From assembly GCA_040223615.1 (NCBI GenBank), contig JAVKFY010000070.1:1-64000 (forward strand): 64,000 nucleotides of DNA, given 5' to 3'. Below, in pieces: positions 36,270 to 45,304 of the stretch; within the stretch, counting starts at the first letter, position 1; the number at the start of each line of letters is the position of its first letter. The DNA is from JAVKFY01 sp040223615. Lineage in GTDB: Bacteria; Pseudomonadota; Alphaproteobacteria; GCA-2731375. Under the pieces are notes generated by a model. That model searched no databases, had not been told where the DNA came from, and worked only from the letters and a program-made list of their open reading frames with translations. The translations under genes and the position numbers were made by a program.

Positions 36270-36787
36270 GACGCTTCCGGCAGCTTCAGTTTGGCCAGCC
36301 AGGCGTCGATGCGGGTCTTGTTGATGTCGAAGTCGCGGTAGCCGTAGTGCGCGCGACTGTAGATCGCCAGCGTCGACGTGTCGTTGTCGCGGCCGAAGAC
36401 TTGCACCGTGATGGTGTCGGGAAAGCCCAGGAAGCGGCTGGTCTGCTCGAATTCGTAGTAGCCGGCTTCGGCGTCGGCGACCAGCAGCCGGACCCGCGGT
36501 TCGCCGGCGACCGCCGCCAGCAGGGCGTCGCGCAAGTCGCTCGCCGGCACTGCATAGACCGGCGCGTCGCGGTCCGGCGTCGCGGCGCACAGGTCGCGCG
36601 GGCAGACCAGGTACTGGTTCGGCCGATCGGTCTTCTGCAGCGTGGCGAAGTCGATGCGCGGCCGGTCCGGTTCGCCGAACAGCAACGCCAGCAGGCCGGC
36701 ATGGCCCAGCACGGCGACGCCGATCACCCAGAGCAGCGCGACCGCCAGGATGAGCAGTCCGAACCACTTGAAGAAAGTGCTAACCAT
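36266..36787 (-). CDS. DUF1499 domain membrane-anchored protein
   Basis: A 173-residue protein with one N-terminal hydrophobic helix (WFGLLILAVALLWVIGVAVLG) and a DUF1499 domain with CPRDLCAA, EFEQTSRFLGFPDTITVQV and YSRAHYGYRDFDINKTRID. Function unknown; usually periplasmic and membrane-tethered. Its start overlaps the end of the Kef antiporter gene by eight bases, so the two are cotranscribed. Confidence 0.9.
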   Translation of the reverse strand: MVSTFFKWFGLLILAVALLWVIGVAVLGHAGLLALLFGEPDRPRIDFATLQKTDRPNQYLVCPRDLCAATPDRDAPVYAVPASDLRDALLAAVAGEPRVRLLVADAEAGYYEFEQTSRFLGFPDTITVQVFGRDNDTSTLAIYSRAHYGYRDFDINKTRIDAWLAKLKLPEAS

Positions 36788-38603
36788 CGCGCTTGGTCTC
36801 CCCCGGTGCCGGTGTCTTGTCCGGCTGACTGGTCGCGTCCTCGGCGCTGTCGTCCGCCTCGACGTCGCCGTCGGCCTCGTCGGCGTCCGCGAGCGTCTCC
36901 CCGGCGATCGGCGAATAGTGCTCGGCACGCACCTCGGCGACGACGTCGGCCGTCTCCTGTCGAGACAGGCCGGTCGATTCTAACACGAGCGCGGCTAGTT
37001 GCAGGCTCGCCTCCAGCATTTCCGGCACCACCACGTCGGCGCCGGCGCCGGTGAGCTGGTCGGCGTGCGCCTGGTCACGCGCCCGCGCCACCACCGGCAA
37101 GTCGGGCTCAAGCCGGCGCAACTCGCTCAGCACCCGGCTCGCCATCTCAGAGTCGTCCAGGGTCAGCACCAGGGCCGCGGCATTGGCGACACCGGCGGCG
37201 CGCAGGATCTCCGGGCGGGCGCTGTCGCCGAAGAACACCGGCCGCCGCCGGATCACGCCTTCGTTGACCCGCCGCGCGTCGAGGTCGAGCGCGACATAGG
37301 GGATGGCTTGACGCTCGAGCAGGGTGGCGACGGTCTGGCCGACGCGCCCGAAGCCGGCGATCACCACGTGGCGACGCAGGTCGTGCGCCGCCGCCGCAAG
37401 TTGATCGGTCTCCGGTTGACGCCGCGCCGCGACGCGCGCCGCCAGCCGCTGCGTCGCCGCGTGCAGCAATGGCGTCGCCGCCATCGAGAGCACCACCGCG
37501 GCACTGAGCATCTGCGCCGCCTCCGGCGCCATCAGGTCGTGTACCACCGCCTGGCCGAAGATCACGAAGGCGAACTCGCCGCCCTGGCAGAGCAGGACGC
37601 CGCATTGCAGCACGTTGATCCCCGGCAGCCGGAAGATCGCCGCGAGGACCCCGACCACGGCGCCCTTCAGCAACATCAGCGCGGCCGCGCCGGCCGCCAG
37701 CCAGTGCAGGTTGCGCAGCACCATGCCGGGGTCGATGGTCATGCCGACGGTGATGAAGAACAGGCCGAGCAGCAGCCCCTTGAACGGCGCGATGTCGAGC
37801 TCGACCTGGTGGCGGAACTCTGTCTCGGCCAGCAGCAAACCGGCCAGGAAGGCGCCCAGCGCCATCGACAGGCCGGCCAGCGACGCCAGCAGCGCGGTCG
37901 CCAGGACCGCCAGCAGGGTCATGCAGGCGAACAGTTCCGGGCTGCGGGTCTGCGCCACGATGCGATAGACAGGGCGCAGCAGCAGGCGGCCGATGACGAC
38001 GATGATCGCAATCGCCAGCACCGCCCGCACCGCCGCCTCGCCGAGCGCCACCAGCACCGGTTGCTCGCCGGACAGCAGCGGCATGACCGCCAGCAGCGGC
38101 ACCACCGACAGGTCCTGCAGCAGCAGCACCGCGAAGCTGGCGCGGCCGAAGCCGGTGTTCATCTCGCGCCGTTCCGCCAGGATCTGCAGCACCACCGCCG
38201 TCGACGACAGCGCCAGGGCGCCGCCGACCACCAGCGCCACCGCCGGGTTCGGGTAGAGCCAGTAGCACAGGGCGCCGATGATCCAGCTGGTCAGCGCCAC
38301 CTGCAGCCCGCCCAGGCCGAACACCAGCCGCGCCAGCGAGCGCAGCCGATCCAGCGACAGTTCCAGGCCGACGGTGAACAGCAGGAAGACGATGCCGAGC
38401 TCGGCCAGCGCCGCGGTGCCGGCCTCCGAGCGCACCAGCCCCATCGCGCCGGGACCGATCAGCACGCCGGCGAACAGGTAGGCCAGCACCGGACTGGCGC
38501 GCAGTCGGGCGAACAGCGGCACCGCCACCAGCGCGGCGAGCAGGAACACCAGCACGTCGCGCAGGACGTGTGCTTCGATACCGTGCCCGCCCGCTTCGCT
38601 CAC
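36780..38603 (-). CDS. KefB/KefC-type monovalent cation:H+ antiporter (CPA2) with RCK domain
   Basis: A 607-residue inner-membrane antiporter. Residues about 10-380 hold twelve or so helices with the CPA2 motifs (FTVGLELSLDRLR, LALSSTAVVLQILAE, GAFLAGLLLAETEFRHQ). A cytosolic RCK/TrkA-N domain starts near 405 (HVVIAGFGRVGQTVATLLE), with the acidic end of strand 2 in VALDLDARRV. The last 60 residues are acidic and low complexity (DADEADGDVEADDSAEDA). Whether glutathione gating applies, as in KefC, cannot be told. Cotranscribed with the DUF1499 gene. Confidence 0.93.
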   Translation of the reverse strand: MSEAGGHGIEAHVLRDVLVFLLAALVAVPLFARLRASPVLAYLFAGVLIGPGAMGLVRSEAGTAALAELGIVFLLFTVGLELSLDRLRSLARLVFGLGGLQVALTSWIIGALCYWLYPNPAVALVVGGALALSSTAVVLQILAERREMNTGFGRASFAVLLLQDLSVVPLLAVMPLLSGEQPVLVALGEAAVRAVLAIAIIVVIGRLLLRPVYRIVAQTRSPELFACMTLLAVLATALLASLAGLSMALGAFLAGLLLAETEFRHQVELDIAPFKGLLLGLFFITVGMTIDPGMVLRNLHWLAAGAAALMLLKGAVVGVLAAIFRLPGINVLQCGVLLCQGGEFAFVIFGQAVVHDLMAPEAAQMLSAAVVLSMAATPLLHAATQRLAARVAARRQPETDQLAAAAHDLRRHVVIAGFGRVGQTVATLLERQAIPYVALDLDARRVNEGVIRRRPVFFGDSARPEILRAAGVANAAALVLTLDDSEMASRVLSELRRLEPDLPVVARARDQAHADQLTGAGADVVVPEMLEASLQLAALVLESTGLSRQETADVVAEVRAEHYSPIAGETLADADEADGDVEADDSAEDATSQPDKTPAPGETKRDG

Positions 38604-38763
38604 TCGCCAGCCCCCTCAACGGCCTCGCTTATACCATGCGCGCATGCTGCACGCCGGGGCCGGCGTTTGATCTCGCCGTCCGCGTCGCTATATAGAGCCC
38701 ACATTGTCCGGCCTCGCCGAGGACCACCCGCCGGACCCCGCCTTCGAGCCGAGCTGACACGTC

Positions 38764-39738
38764 ATGATGTATCTGATGGTGGCCGGGGGGCTGATCGTCC
38801 TGCTGGTCGGGGGCGATATCCTGGTGCGTGGCGCCGTTGCCCTGGCGCAGCGGCTTGGGGTCACGCCCCTGGTCATCGGCCTGACCGTGGTTGGCTTCGG
38901 CACCTCCGCCCCGGAGCTGATGGTCTGTGTCTCGGCGGCGCTGGATGGCGCCTCGGAACTCGCCATCGGCAACGTCGTCGGCTCCAACATCGCCAACGTG
39001 CTGCTGGTTCTCGGGTTGCCGGCGTTGATCTTTCCGATCGCCTGCAATGCCGCCGGCCTGCGCCGCGACGCCGGGCTGATGCTGCTGGTCTCGGCTGGTT
39101 TCGTGGCGCTGTGCCTGAGCGGCCTGATCGGGCGGGTCGACGGGATGGTCATGCTGGCGCTGCTGTTCGGCTTCCTGATCTGGTCCTATGTCAACGCCAT
39201 GCGCGGCGACGGCGGCGTCGACGCGATCGCCGAGGAAATCCAGGACCTGGCCGGGCAGAGCCGCTCCCTGGCGATGTCCTTCGCACTGGTGCTGGTGGGC
39301 ATCGTCGGGCTGATCGGCGGTGCCAAGCTGCTGGTCGTCGGCGCGGTCGACATCGCGCGGGCCGCCGGCCTGTCGGAGGCGGTGATCGGCCTCACCCTGG
39401 TCGCCGTCGGCACCTCCCTGCCGGAGCTGGCGACGTCGCTGGTGGCCGCGGTGCGGCGCCAGGGCGATGTCGCCATCGGCAACGTGGTCGGTTCCAACCT
39501 GTTCAACCTGCTCGGCATCATGGGGGTCACGGCGATCGTCAGGCCGATCCCGATCCCGGCCTCGTTCCAGAGCTTCGACCTCTGGGTGATGCTGGCGGCG
39601 GCGCTGTTGCCGCTGCCGTTTATCGCGCGGCGCACCGCGATCGGACGGCGCGCCGGGGCCGTGCTGCTGCTACTCTATGTCGGTTATGTCTTCGCCCTGT
39701 TCCACGGCGTCGCCGCCGGGGGCGCAATGAAGGTCTAG
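38764..39738 (+). CDS. Calcium/sodium antiporter of the CaCA family (YrbG-type)
   Basis: A 324-residue protein with ten hydrophobic helices in two inverted halves. Both alpha-repeats are present: GFGTSAPELMV with GNVVGSNIANVLL near residue 50, and AVGTSLPELATS with GNVVGSNLFNLLG near residue 220. A Na+/Ca2+ or H+/Ca2+ exchange role is expected at the inner membrane. The stop is immediately followed by the GTG start of the SDR gene. Confidence 0.94.
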   Translation: MMYLMVAGGLIVLLVGGDILVRGAVALAQRLGVTPLVIGLTVVGFGTSAPELMVCVSAALDGASELAIGNVVGSNIANVLLVLGLPALIFPIACNAAGLRRDAGLMLLVSAGFVALCLSGLIGRVDGMVMLALLFGFLIWSYVNAMRGDGGVDAIAEEIQDLAGQSRSLAMSFALVLVGIVGLIGGAKLLVVGAVDIARAAGLSEAVIGLTLVAVGTSLPELATSLVAAVRRQGDVAIGNVVGSNLFNLLGIMGVTAIVRPIPIPASFQSFDLWVMLAAALLPLPFIARRTAIGRRAGAVLLLLYVGYVFALFHGVAAGGAMKV

Positions 39739-40497
39739 GTGGACGTGGACGCGGTCCTGGTAACTGGCGCGGCACGGCGCATCGGCGCCGCCATCGCCCG
39801 CGACTTCGCCGCCCAGGGCTGGGCGGTGGCGGTGCACCACAACGCCTCGGCCGACACGGCGCGGGCCTTGGTCGACGAGATCAACGGCGCGGGCGGTCGG
39901 GCGGTGGCACTGGCCGCCGACCTCGGCGACGCGGCCGCGACCGACGCGCTGATCGCGGCGGCGCGCGAGGCCCTAGGGCCGCTGACCTGCCTGGTGAACA
40001 ACGCTTCGCGATTCGTGCCCGATGACATCGACAGCTTCAGCGCGGCCGAATGGGATGCGCACCTCAACCCAAATCTGCGCGCCCCGGCACAGCTGACGCA
40101 CCACTTCGCGGCGCAGCTTGCCGAAGGCGCCGCCGGCAATGTCATCAACATCGCCGACCAGCGGGTCTGGCGCCTGCTGCCCGATTTCCTGAGCTACACG
40201 GTCTCCAAGGCCGGCCTGTGGGCTCTGACCCGGACCACGGCGATGGCACTGGCGCCGCGTATCCGGGTCAATGCCATCGGGCCAGGGCCGGTGCTGCCCA
40301 GCGAGCGGCAGAGCCAGGCCACCTTCGATGCTTCCTGCGCCGCGACGCCACTCGGGCGCGGCACCAGCCCGGCGGAAATCTGCGCCGCGATTCGCTTCAT
40401 CCTGTCGGCGCCGGCGATGACCGGCCAGATGATCGCACTGGACGGCGGCGAACATCTGGACTGGCGCCCGAACACGCCGGATTCCGTGCAGGCATAG
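39739..40497 (+). CDS. Short-chain dehydrogenase, pteridine-reductase/FolM-like
   Basis: A 252-residue SDR with the cofactor motif TGAARRIG, whose double Arg is characteristic of NADPH-dependent pteridine reductases (PTR1/FolM), NNAS near residue 90 and the catalytic Tyr-Lys pair in SYTVSKAG. It is a reasonable candidate for dihydropteridine or dihydrofolate reduction; folate enzymes are not adjacent. The GTG start directly follows the stop of the Ca2+ exchanger gene. Confidence 0.85.
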   Translation: MDVDAVLVTGAARRIGAAIARDFAAQGWAVAVHHNASADTARALVDEINGAGGRAVALAADLGDAAATDALIAAAREALGPLTCLVNNASRFVPDDIDSFSAAEWDAHLNPNLRAPAQLTHHFAAQLAEGAAGNVINIADQRVWRLLPDFLSYTVSKAGLWALTRTTAMALAPRIRVNAIGPGPVLPSERQSQATFDASCAATPLGRGTSPAEICAAIRFILSAPAMTGQMIALDGGEHLDWRPNTPDSVQA

Positions 40498-40870
40498 TGT
40501 TTTTCCGGTCACGCCCGTGACCAATTCGACTCCGGCCAGTTGACTCGCGGTGCCGACTCCAGGCACATGAAGGCCCTACATATGGCGCCCGAACGCCCTC
40601 GTTTGCGGCACCCGTACACAGCCCCAGCAAGCCCGCAGGTCTCGCCCTCGCGTTGTTGCATTCCCGTCACGCGACGGATGCAGGCGCGGGAATTTCGTTG
40701 ATTTTCAACAGCTTATACGTGCCTATTTTTTGGGCAAAGAGTGGCCCGAGCGCAGGAAACCAAGCCTGCGACAGCGCCGGTTCGCGGTTCCACACAGGCT
40801 TGTCCACAGTGGCCGGGGATATCCGGCTGGTGGCTTGACGGTGCCCGCGCCAGCCATGGCATAACGGGGC
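40498..40870. other. Intergenic region before uvrC with hairpin and DnaA-box-like site
   Basis: About 370 bases without a supported gene. A stem GGTCACG / CGTGACC (40507-40522) just after the SDR stop may end that operon. Around 40690-40735 the sequence is AT-rich, with a run of seven T. A nonamer TTGTCCACA (40800-40808) differs by one base from the DnaA box TTATCCACA. One site is far too little for an origin; DnaA control of uvrC is at most a guess. Confidence 0.45.
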
Positions 40871-42847
40871 ATGGCGAAAGCCCAGAAACCCGAAGACGCC
40901 CCGCGCAATCTGCCTGCCGACGCCGCGCCGCGGGCCGGCGTGGCCGAGGAGGCGACGCCCTATACCGGCATGGCGGCGCTCGACCACGGCCGCCAGGTGA
41001 TCCAGGCGGCGCTGCGCACGATCCCATCCGGCCCGGGCGTCTACCGGATGCTCGACGCCAAGGGCGAGGTGCTCTACGTCGGCAAGGCGAAGAGCCTGAA
41101 GCGCCGGGTGGAGAGCTATGCCCGCGCCGTCGGATTGTCGACCCGCATCTTGCGTATGATCGGGCTGACCGCCGCGCTGGAGGTGATCTCGACCCATACC
41201 GAGGTCGAGGCGCTGCTGCTCGAGTCGAACCTGATCAAGCGGCACCGGCCGCGCTACAACATCCTGCTGCGCGACGACAAGTCGTACCCGTTCATCCTGC
41301 TGACCGACGACCACACCTGGCCGCAGCTCACCAAGCATCGCGGCGCGCGCAAGCGGCCGGGCCGCTATTTCGGCCCGTTCGCGTCGGCCGGCGCGGTCAA
41401 CCGCACGCTGAACACGCTGCAGAAGGCGTTCCCGCTGCGCTCGTGCTCCGACAGCGTGTTCGAGTCGCGCACCCGGCCGTGCCTGCAGTATCAGATCAAG
41501 CGCTGCACCGCGCCCTGCGTCGATCGCATCGGCGGCGGCGATTACGCCCACCTGGTAAGCCAGGCCGAGGCCTTCCTCGACGGCCGCAGCCGGCAGGTGC
41601 AGGAGGAGATGTCGGCGCGCATGCAGTCGGCCTCCGACGACCTCGACTTCGAGACTGCCGCGCGTTATCGCGACCGGCTGAAGGCGCTGGCGCACATCCA
41701 GAGCCACCAGGGCATCAACGTCGCGTCGGTCGCCGAGGCCGACGTGGTGGCGATCCACCAGCAGGCCGGGCAGAGCTGTGTGCAGGTGTTCTTCTTCCGC
41801 GCCGGGCAGAACTGGGGCAACCGCGCCTACTTCCCGGCGCATGGCCGCGAGGACACGCCCGGCGAGGTGCTGGCCGCGTTCCTGGGGCAGTTCTACGACG
41901 ACAAGCCGCCGCCACGCGAAGTGCTGGTGAATGAGACCATTCCCGACCAGGCGCTGCTCGCCGAGGCGCTGGCGGTGAAGGCCGGACGCAAGGTCCGCGT
42001 GCACACACCACAGCGTGGCGAGCGGCGCGAGCTGGTCGACAACGCCGCGCTGAACGCGCGCGAGGCGCTGGGCCGCCGGCTGGCGGAGAGCGACTCGCAG
42101 CGCAAGCTGCTCGACGCCGTGGCCGAATTGTTCCGGCTGGAGGCGCCGCCGGCGCGGATCGAGGTCTACGACAATAGCCACATCCAGGGCACCGACTCGA
42201 TCGGGGCGATGATCGTCGCCGGCCCGGACGGCTTCATGAAGTCGGCCTACCGCAAGTTCAACATCAAGGACGGCGAGCTGGAGCCCGGCGACGACTACGG
42301 CATGATGCGCGAAGTGCTGCGCCGGCGCTTCACCCGGCTGATCAAGGCACGCGAGGCCGAGGGCGACGACGAGAACGCGCGCGTCGCCGGAGCCTGGCCC
42401 GACCTGGTGCTGATCGACGGCGGCCGGGGACAGCTCAACGCGGTGCGCGAGGTATTCGACGACCTGGGCATCGCCGAGGAAGTCTCGGTCGCCTCGATCG
42501 CCAAGGGGCCGGACCGCAACGCCGGGCGCGAGCATCTCTACCTGCCGGACGCGGCGCCGGTGATGCTGGAGCCGCGCAGTCCGGTGCTGTACTTCCTGCA
42601 GCGATTGCGCGACGAGGCGCACCGCTTCGCCATCGGCACGCACCGGGCGCGCCGCGCCAAGGGCATCACCAAGTCCGCACTGGACCAGATCGCCGGCGTC
42701 GGGCCGCGCCGCAAGCGGCTGTTGATGAATCACTTCGGCTCGGCCCGCGCGGTGGAGCAGGCGGCACTGGCCGACCTGCAGCAGGTCCCGGGCATCTCCG
42801 CCACGGTGGCACAGAAGGTCTACGACTTTTTCCACGCCGACGGTTGA
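40871..42847 (+). CDS. uvrC: Excinuclease ABC subunit C (UvrC)
   Basis: The 658-residue nuclease subunit of nucleotide excision repair, which cuts on both sides of a lesion with UvrB. A 40-residue low-complexity N-terminal extension precedes the GIY-YIG domain (GPGVYRMLDAKGEVLYVGKAKSL in pieces, about 57-80). Then come the Cys-bearing CLQYQIKRCTAPC, a UVR motif, the RNase H-like domain with EVYDNSHIQGT and DGGRGQLNAV, and C-terminal helix-hairpin-helix units (IAGVGPRRKRLLMNHFGS). It is followed by pgsA, as in many proteobacteria. Confidence 0.97.
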   Translation: MAKAQKPEDAPRNLPADAAPRAGVAEEATPYTGMAALDHGRQVIQAALRTIPSGPGVYRMLDAKGEVLYVGKAKSLKRRVESYARAVGLSTRILRMIGLTAALEVISTHTEVEALLLESNLIKRHRPRYNILLRDDKSYPFILLTDDHTWPQLTKHRGARKRPGRYFGPFASAGAVNRTLNTLQKAFPLRSCSDSVFESRTRPCLQYQIKRCTAPCVDRIGGGDYAHLVSQAEAFLDGRSRQVQEEMSARMQSASDDLDFETAARYRDRLKALAHIQSHQGINVASVAEADVVAIHQQAGQSCVQVFFFRAGQNWGNRAYFPAHGREDTPGEVLAAFLGQFYDDKPPPREVLVNETIPDQALLAEALAVKAGRKVRVHTPQRGERRELVDNAALNAREALGRRLAESDSQRKLLDAVAELFRLEAPPARIEVYDNSHIQGTDSIGAMIVAGPDGFMKSAYRKFNIKDGELEPGDDYGMMREVLRRRFTRLIKAREAEGDDENARVAGAWPDLVLIDGGRGQLNAVREVFDDLGIAEEVSVASIAKGPDRNAGREHLYLPDAAPVMLEPRSPVLYFLQRLRDEAHRFAIGTHRARRAKGITKSALDQIAGVGPRRKRLLMNHFGSARAVEQAALADLQQVPGISATVAQKVYDFFHADG

Positions 42848-42904
42848 GCGCGCGGTGTCGAGGCCTCACCTGGATGCTATAATCCGCCCAGGCCGGACCG
42901 CTTG

Positions 42905-43465
42905 ATGATCACAACGCTACCGAACCTGCTCACGCTGTCGCGGATCCTGGTGATTCCCGCGTTGATCGCCGCGTTCTACCTGCCGGTGCCGTGGTCGAAC
43001 TGGGTGGCGCTGGCGCTGTTCGGCACCGCGGGCGCGACCGACTGGCTGGACGGGCACCTGGCGCGCAGCCGCAACGAAGAGTCCGGCTTCGGCCGCTTCC
43101 TCGATCCGGTCGCCGACAAGCTGCTGGTGGCCGCCGCGCTGCTGATGCTGGTGCATGTCGGGCGGATCGACGACTGGACCATCCTGCCGGCGATCATCAT
43201 CCTGTGCCGCGAGATCATGGTGTCCGGCCTGCGCGAGTATCTGGCGGAGCTGCGCGTCGGGCTGCCGGTCAGCCGGCTGGCCAAGTGGAAGACGATGGTG
43301 CAGATCCTGGCAATCGGCTTCCTGATCGCCGGCGATGCGAGCTGGCAGGTGATCCCGGCGCTGACCATCGGCATCGTCGGCCTGTGGATCGCCGCAGTGC
43401 TCACGCTCTACACCGGCTACGACTACCTGCGCCTCGGCCTGCGCCACATGACGCCGGCCGAGTAG
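42905..43465 (+). CDS. pgsA: CDP-diacylglycerol-glycerol-3-phosphate 3-phosphatidyltransferase
   Basis: A 186-residue membrane enzyme that makes phosphatidylglycerol phosphate. The CDP-alcohol phosphatidyltransferase motif is complete: DWLDGHLARSRNEESGFGRF followed by LDPVADK (D-x2-DG-x2-AR-x9-G-x3-D-x3-D). About six hydrophobic helices follow the MITTLPNLLTLSRI start. TTG at 42902 is also in frame; ATG 42905 is preferred. It lies between uvrC and moaD, the classic order. Confidence 0.95.
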   Translation: MITTLPNLLTLSRILVIPALIAAFYLPVPWSNWVALALFGTAGATDWLDGHLARSRNEESGFGRFLDPVADKLLVAAALLMLVHVGRIDDWTILPAIIILCREIMVSGLREYLAELRVGLPVSRLAKWKTMVQILAIGFLIAGDASWQVIPALTIGIVGLWIAAVLTLYTGYDYLRLGLRHMTPAE

Positions 43466-43481
43466 TGCTAAGGTCGCGGTC

Positions 43482-43739
43482 ATGAAGGTTCTGTATTTCG
43501 CCTGGCTGAAGGACAGGGTCGGGCTCGCCGAGGAAGAGGTGAGCCCGCCGGCCGAAGTTGCCACTGTCGCGGCGTTGGTCGACTGGCTGAAGCAGCGCTC
43601 GCCGCGCCACGCCGAGGCCTTCGCCGACCTGAACGTCGTGCGCTGTGCCATCGACCTCGACCATGCCCGCCTGGACCAGGCGCTCGACGGCGCGCGCGAG
43701 GTCGCCTTCTTCCCGCCGGTCACCGGGGGCGCCGGATGA
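43482..43739 (+). CDS. moaD: Molybdopterin synthase small subunit MoaD, with a Gly-Gly-Ala-Gly end
   Basis: An 85-residue ubiquitin-like sulfur carrier that delivers sulfur to precursor Z with MoaE. The fold is clear (MKVLYFAWLKDRVG, AFFPPVTGG). In standard MoaD the chain ends exactly at the Gly-Gly, which is adenylated by MoeB and thiocarboxylated. Here two residues, Ala-Gly, follow before the stop, so the working C-terminus would need trimming or the last Gly would have to serve. The stop overlaps the moaE ATG by four bases. Confidence 0.94.
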   Translation: MKVLYFAWLKDRVGLAEEEVSPPAEVATVAALVDWLKQRSPRHAEAFADLNVVRCAIDLDHARLDQALDGAREVAFFPPVTGGAG

Positions 43740-44215
43740 TCCGGGTGCAGGCCGAGGACTTCGACGTCGGCGCCGAGCTGAAGGCGCTCGCCATCGGGCC
43801 GGATGTCGGCGCCATCGCCAGCTTCGTCGGCGTGGTGCGCGGCGGCGACGTCGCGGCGATGACGCTGGAACACTATGCCGGCATGACCGAGAAGCAGCTC
43901 GCCACCATCGAGGCCGAGGCGCGGTCGCGCTGGCCGCTGGGCGAGGTGCTGATCGTGCACCGCCACGGTCGGCTGGAGCCGGGCGACAATATCGTGCTCT
44001 GCGTCGCCACCTCGGCGCACCGGGCTGCGGCGTTCGAGGCCTGCGAGTTCCTGGTCGACTGGCTGAAGACCAAAGCGCCGTTCTGGAAGCGCGAGGAAGA
44101 CGAGGCCGGCGGCGACCGCTGGGTCGAGGCGCGCCACGAGGACGACGAAGCGTCAGCGCGCTGGGAGCACGACGCAGCGGCGCGCTGGCAACGAGACAAG
44201 AACGCGGCGGAGTAG
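43736..44215 (+). CDS. moaE: Molybdopterin synthase catalytic subunit MoaE
   Basis: A 159-residue large subunit that converts precursor Z to molybdopterin using two MoaD-thiocarboxylates. Family pieces: GAIASFVGVVRG, LEHYAGMTEKQL, HRHGRLEPGDNIV, SAHRAAAFEACEFLVDWLKTKAPFWKRE, which includes the active-site Lys in KTKAPFWK. A charged C-terminal tail (about 25 residues) goes beyond the usual end. Coupled to moaD. Confidence 0.96.
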   Translation: MIRVQAEDFDVGAELKALAIGPDVGAIASFVGVVRGGDVAAMTLEHYAGMTEKQLATIEAEARSRWPLGEVLIVHRHGRLEPGDNIVLCVATSAHRAAAFEACEFLVDWLKTKAPFWKREEDEAGGDRWVEARHEDDEASARWEHDAAARWQRDKNAAE

Positions 44216-44233
44216 GGAGCACAGGCGGGTACC

Positions 44234-45007
44234 ATGGCTTACAAACCATTCGACCTCAGTGGCAAGGTGGCGCTGATCACCGGCGGCAATGGCGGCATCG
44301 GCCTGGGCTTCGCCGAGGCGATCGCGGCGTCCGGCGGCGACGTCTGCATCTGGGGCACCAACGCGGAGAAGAACGAGGCTGCGCTGGCGCAGCTCAAGGT
44401 GCACGGCACCAAGGTCGCCGCGATGACCTGCAATGTTGCCGACGAGAGCGACGTGGATGCGAAATTCGCCGAGACCCTGAAGCAGTTCGGCCGGGTCGAC
44501 GGCTGCTTCGCCAATGCCGGCGTGTCCAGCGGCCGCGGCGCGCCGTTCTGGGAGATGACCACCGAGGAATGGAAGCGGGTCACCTCGGTGAACCTGGACG
44601 GCGCCTTCTTCACCTTCCGCGCCGCCTGCCGCCACATGGCCGAGCGCGGCGATGGCGGGCGGCTGGTCGGCACCGCCAGCCTGGCCGCCGTGTCGGGCCA
44701 GGCGCGCGGCGAGCACTACGCCGCGACCAAGGGCGCGATGGTGTCGATGATCTACGCCATGGCGGTGGAAATGGCGCGCTACGGCGTCACCGCCAACGTG
44801 GTGCTGCCGGGCTGGATCACCACCGCGATGACCGAGAAGGCCTTCGCCTGGGAGAAGTTCGCCGCCAACGTGATGCCGCGCATCCCGGTGCGCCGGTGGG
44901 GCGAGAAGGAAGATTTCGGCGGTATCGCGGTCTACCTGATGAGCGACGCGTCGTCCTACCACTCCGGCGACACGTTCCTCATCGACGGGGCCTACGGGCG
45001 GTTCTGA
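44234..45007 (+). CDS. Short-chain dehydrogenase/reductase
   Basis: A 257-residue classical SDR: cofactor motif TGGNGGIG (residues 16-23), CNVADESDV acidic/NNAG-type region reading FANAG, catalytic Ser in VGTASLAAV and Tyr-x3-Lys in HYAATKGA, and a PGWITTAMTEKAF substrate loop. NAD(H) or NADP(H) preference is unclear. It follows moaE by 18 bases but is functionally unrelated; its end overlaps the vapBC promoter region. Confidence 0.92.
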   Translation: MAYKPFDLSGKVALITGGNGGIGLGFAEAIAASGGDVCIWGTNAEKNEAALAQLKVHGTKVAAMTCNVADESDVDAKFAETLKQFGRVDGCFANAGVSSGRGAPFWEMTTEEWKRVTSVNLDGAFFTFRAACRHMAERGDGGRLVGTASLAAVSGQARGEHYAATKGAMVSMIYAMAVEMARYGVTANVVLPGWITTAMTEKAFAWEKFAANVMPRIPVRRWGEKEDFGGIAVYLMSDASSYHSGDTFLIDGAYGRF

Positions 45008-45024
45008 TCGATCGCGGTGGTTGT

Positions 45025-45054
45025 GGTAGAATTCGGCCAACGATGGTGGAATTC
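45025..45054 (+). promoter_or_regulatory. Candidate vapBC promoter/operator with direct repeats
   Basis: Two near-identical decamers, GGTAGAATTC (45025-45034) and GGTGGAATTC (45045-45054), are spaced 20 bases start to start, about two helical turns, just before the vapB ATG at 45059. The first contains a -10-like TAGAAT. This fits autoregulation by the VapB antitoxin or VapBC complex. Confidence 0.5.
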
Positions 45055-45058
45055 CGAC

Positions 45059-45304
45059 ATGGCGTTGAACATCAAAAACCCGGAAGCCGATCGCCTGGCA
45101 CACGAGATCGCCGAGATCACCGGCGAAAGCTTGACCAAGGTGGTCGTCGACGCGCTGCGCGACCGGCGCGAGGAACTCGCACATCGTCGCGAAGCGGAAA
45201 AGAAGAGCGAAAAGTTGCTGGAGATCGGGCGCCGCGCCTCGAAGCATCTGGCAAAGGACCTGTCGACCGACGATCTGTATGACGAGATCGGCCTGCCGCG
45301 CTGA
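45059..45304 (+). CDS. VapB-like antitoxin (Rv0623 type)
   Basis: An 81-residue antitoxin with the Rv0623/PSK-type N-terminal DNA-binding ribbon-helix-helix (MALNIKNPEADRLAHEIAEI, then GESLTKVVVDALRDR) and a charged C-terminal toxin-binding tail ending DLYDEIGLPR. Its stop overlaps the toxin ATG by one base (TGATG). An in-frame ATG at 45017 lies inside the operator region and is less likely. Confidence 0.92.
   Translation: MALNIKNPEADRLAHEIAEITGESLTKVVVDALRDRREELAHRREAEKKSEKLLEIGRRASKHLAKDLSTDDLYDEIGLPR

Noticed and set aside
36999..40025. 1008-codon plus-strand frame across the Kef and Ca2+ exchanger genes
   Set aside because: It crosses two recognised transporter genes in other frames and has Gln/Arg/His-rich composition typical of shadow frames.
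40690..40810. Possible replication origin (AT-rich patch and one DnaA-box-like nonamer)
   Set aside because: Only one near-match box, no dnaA, hemE, parA or gidA nearby, and no cluster of repeats.
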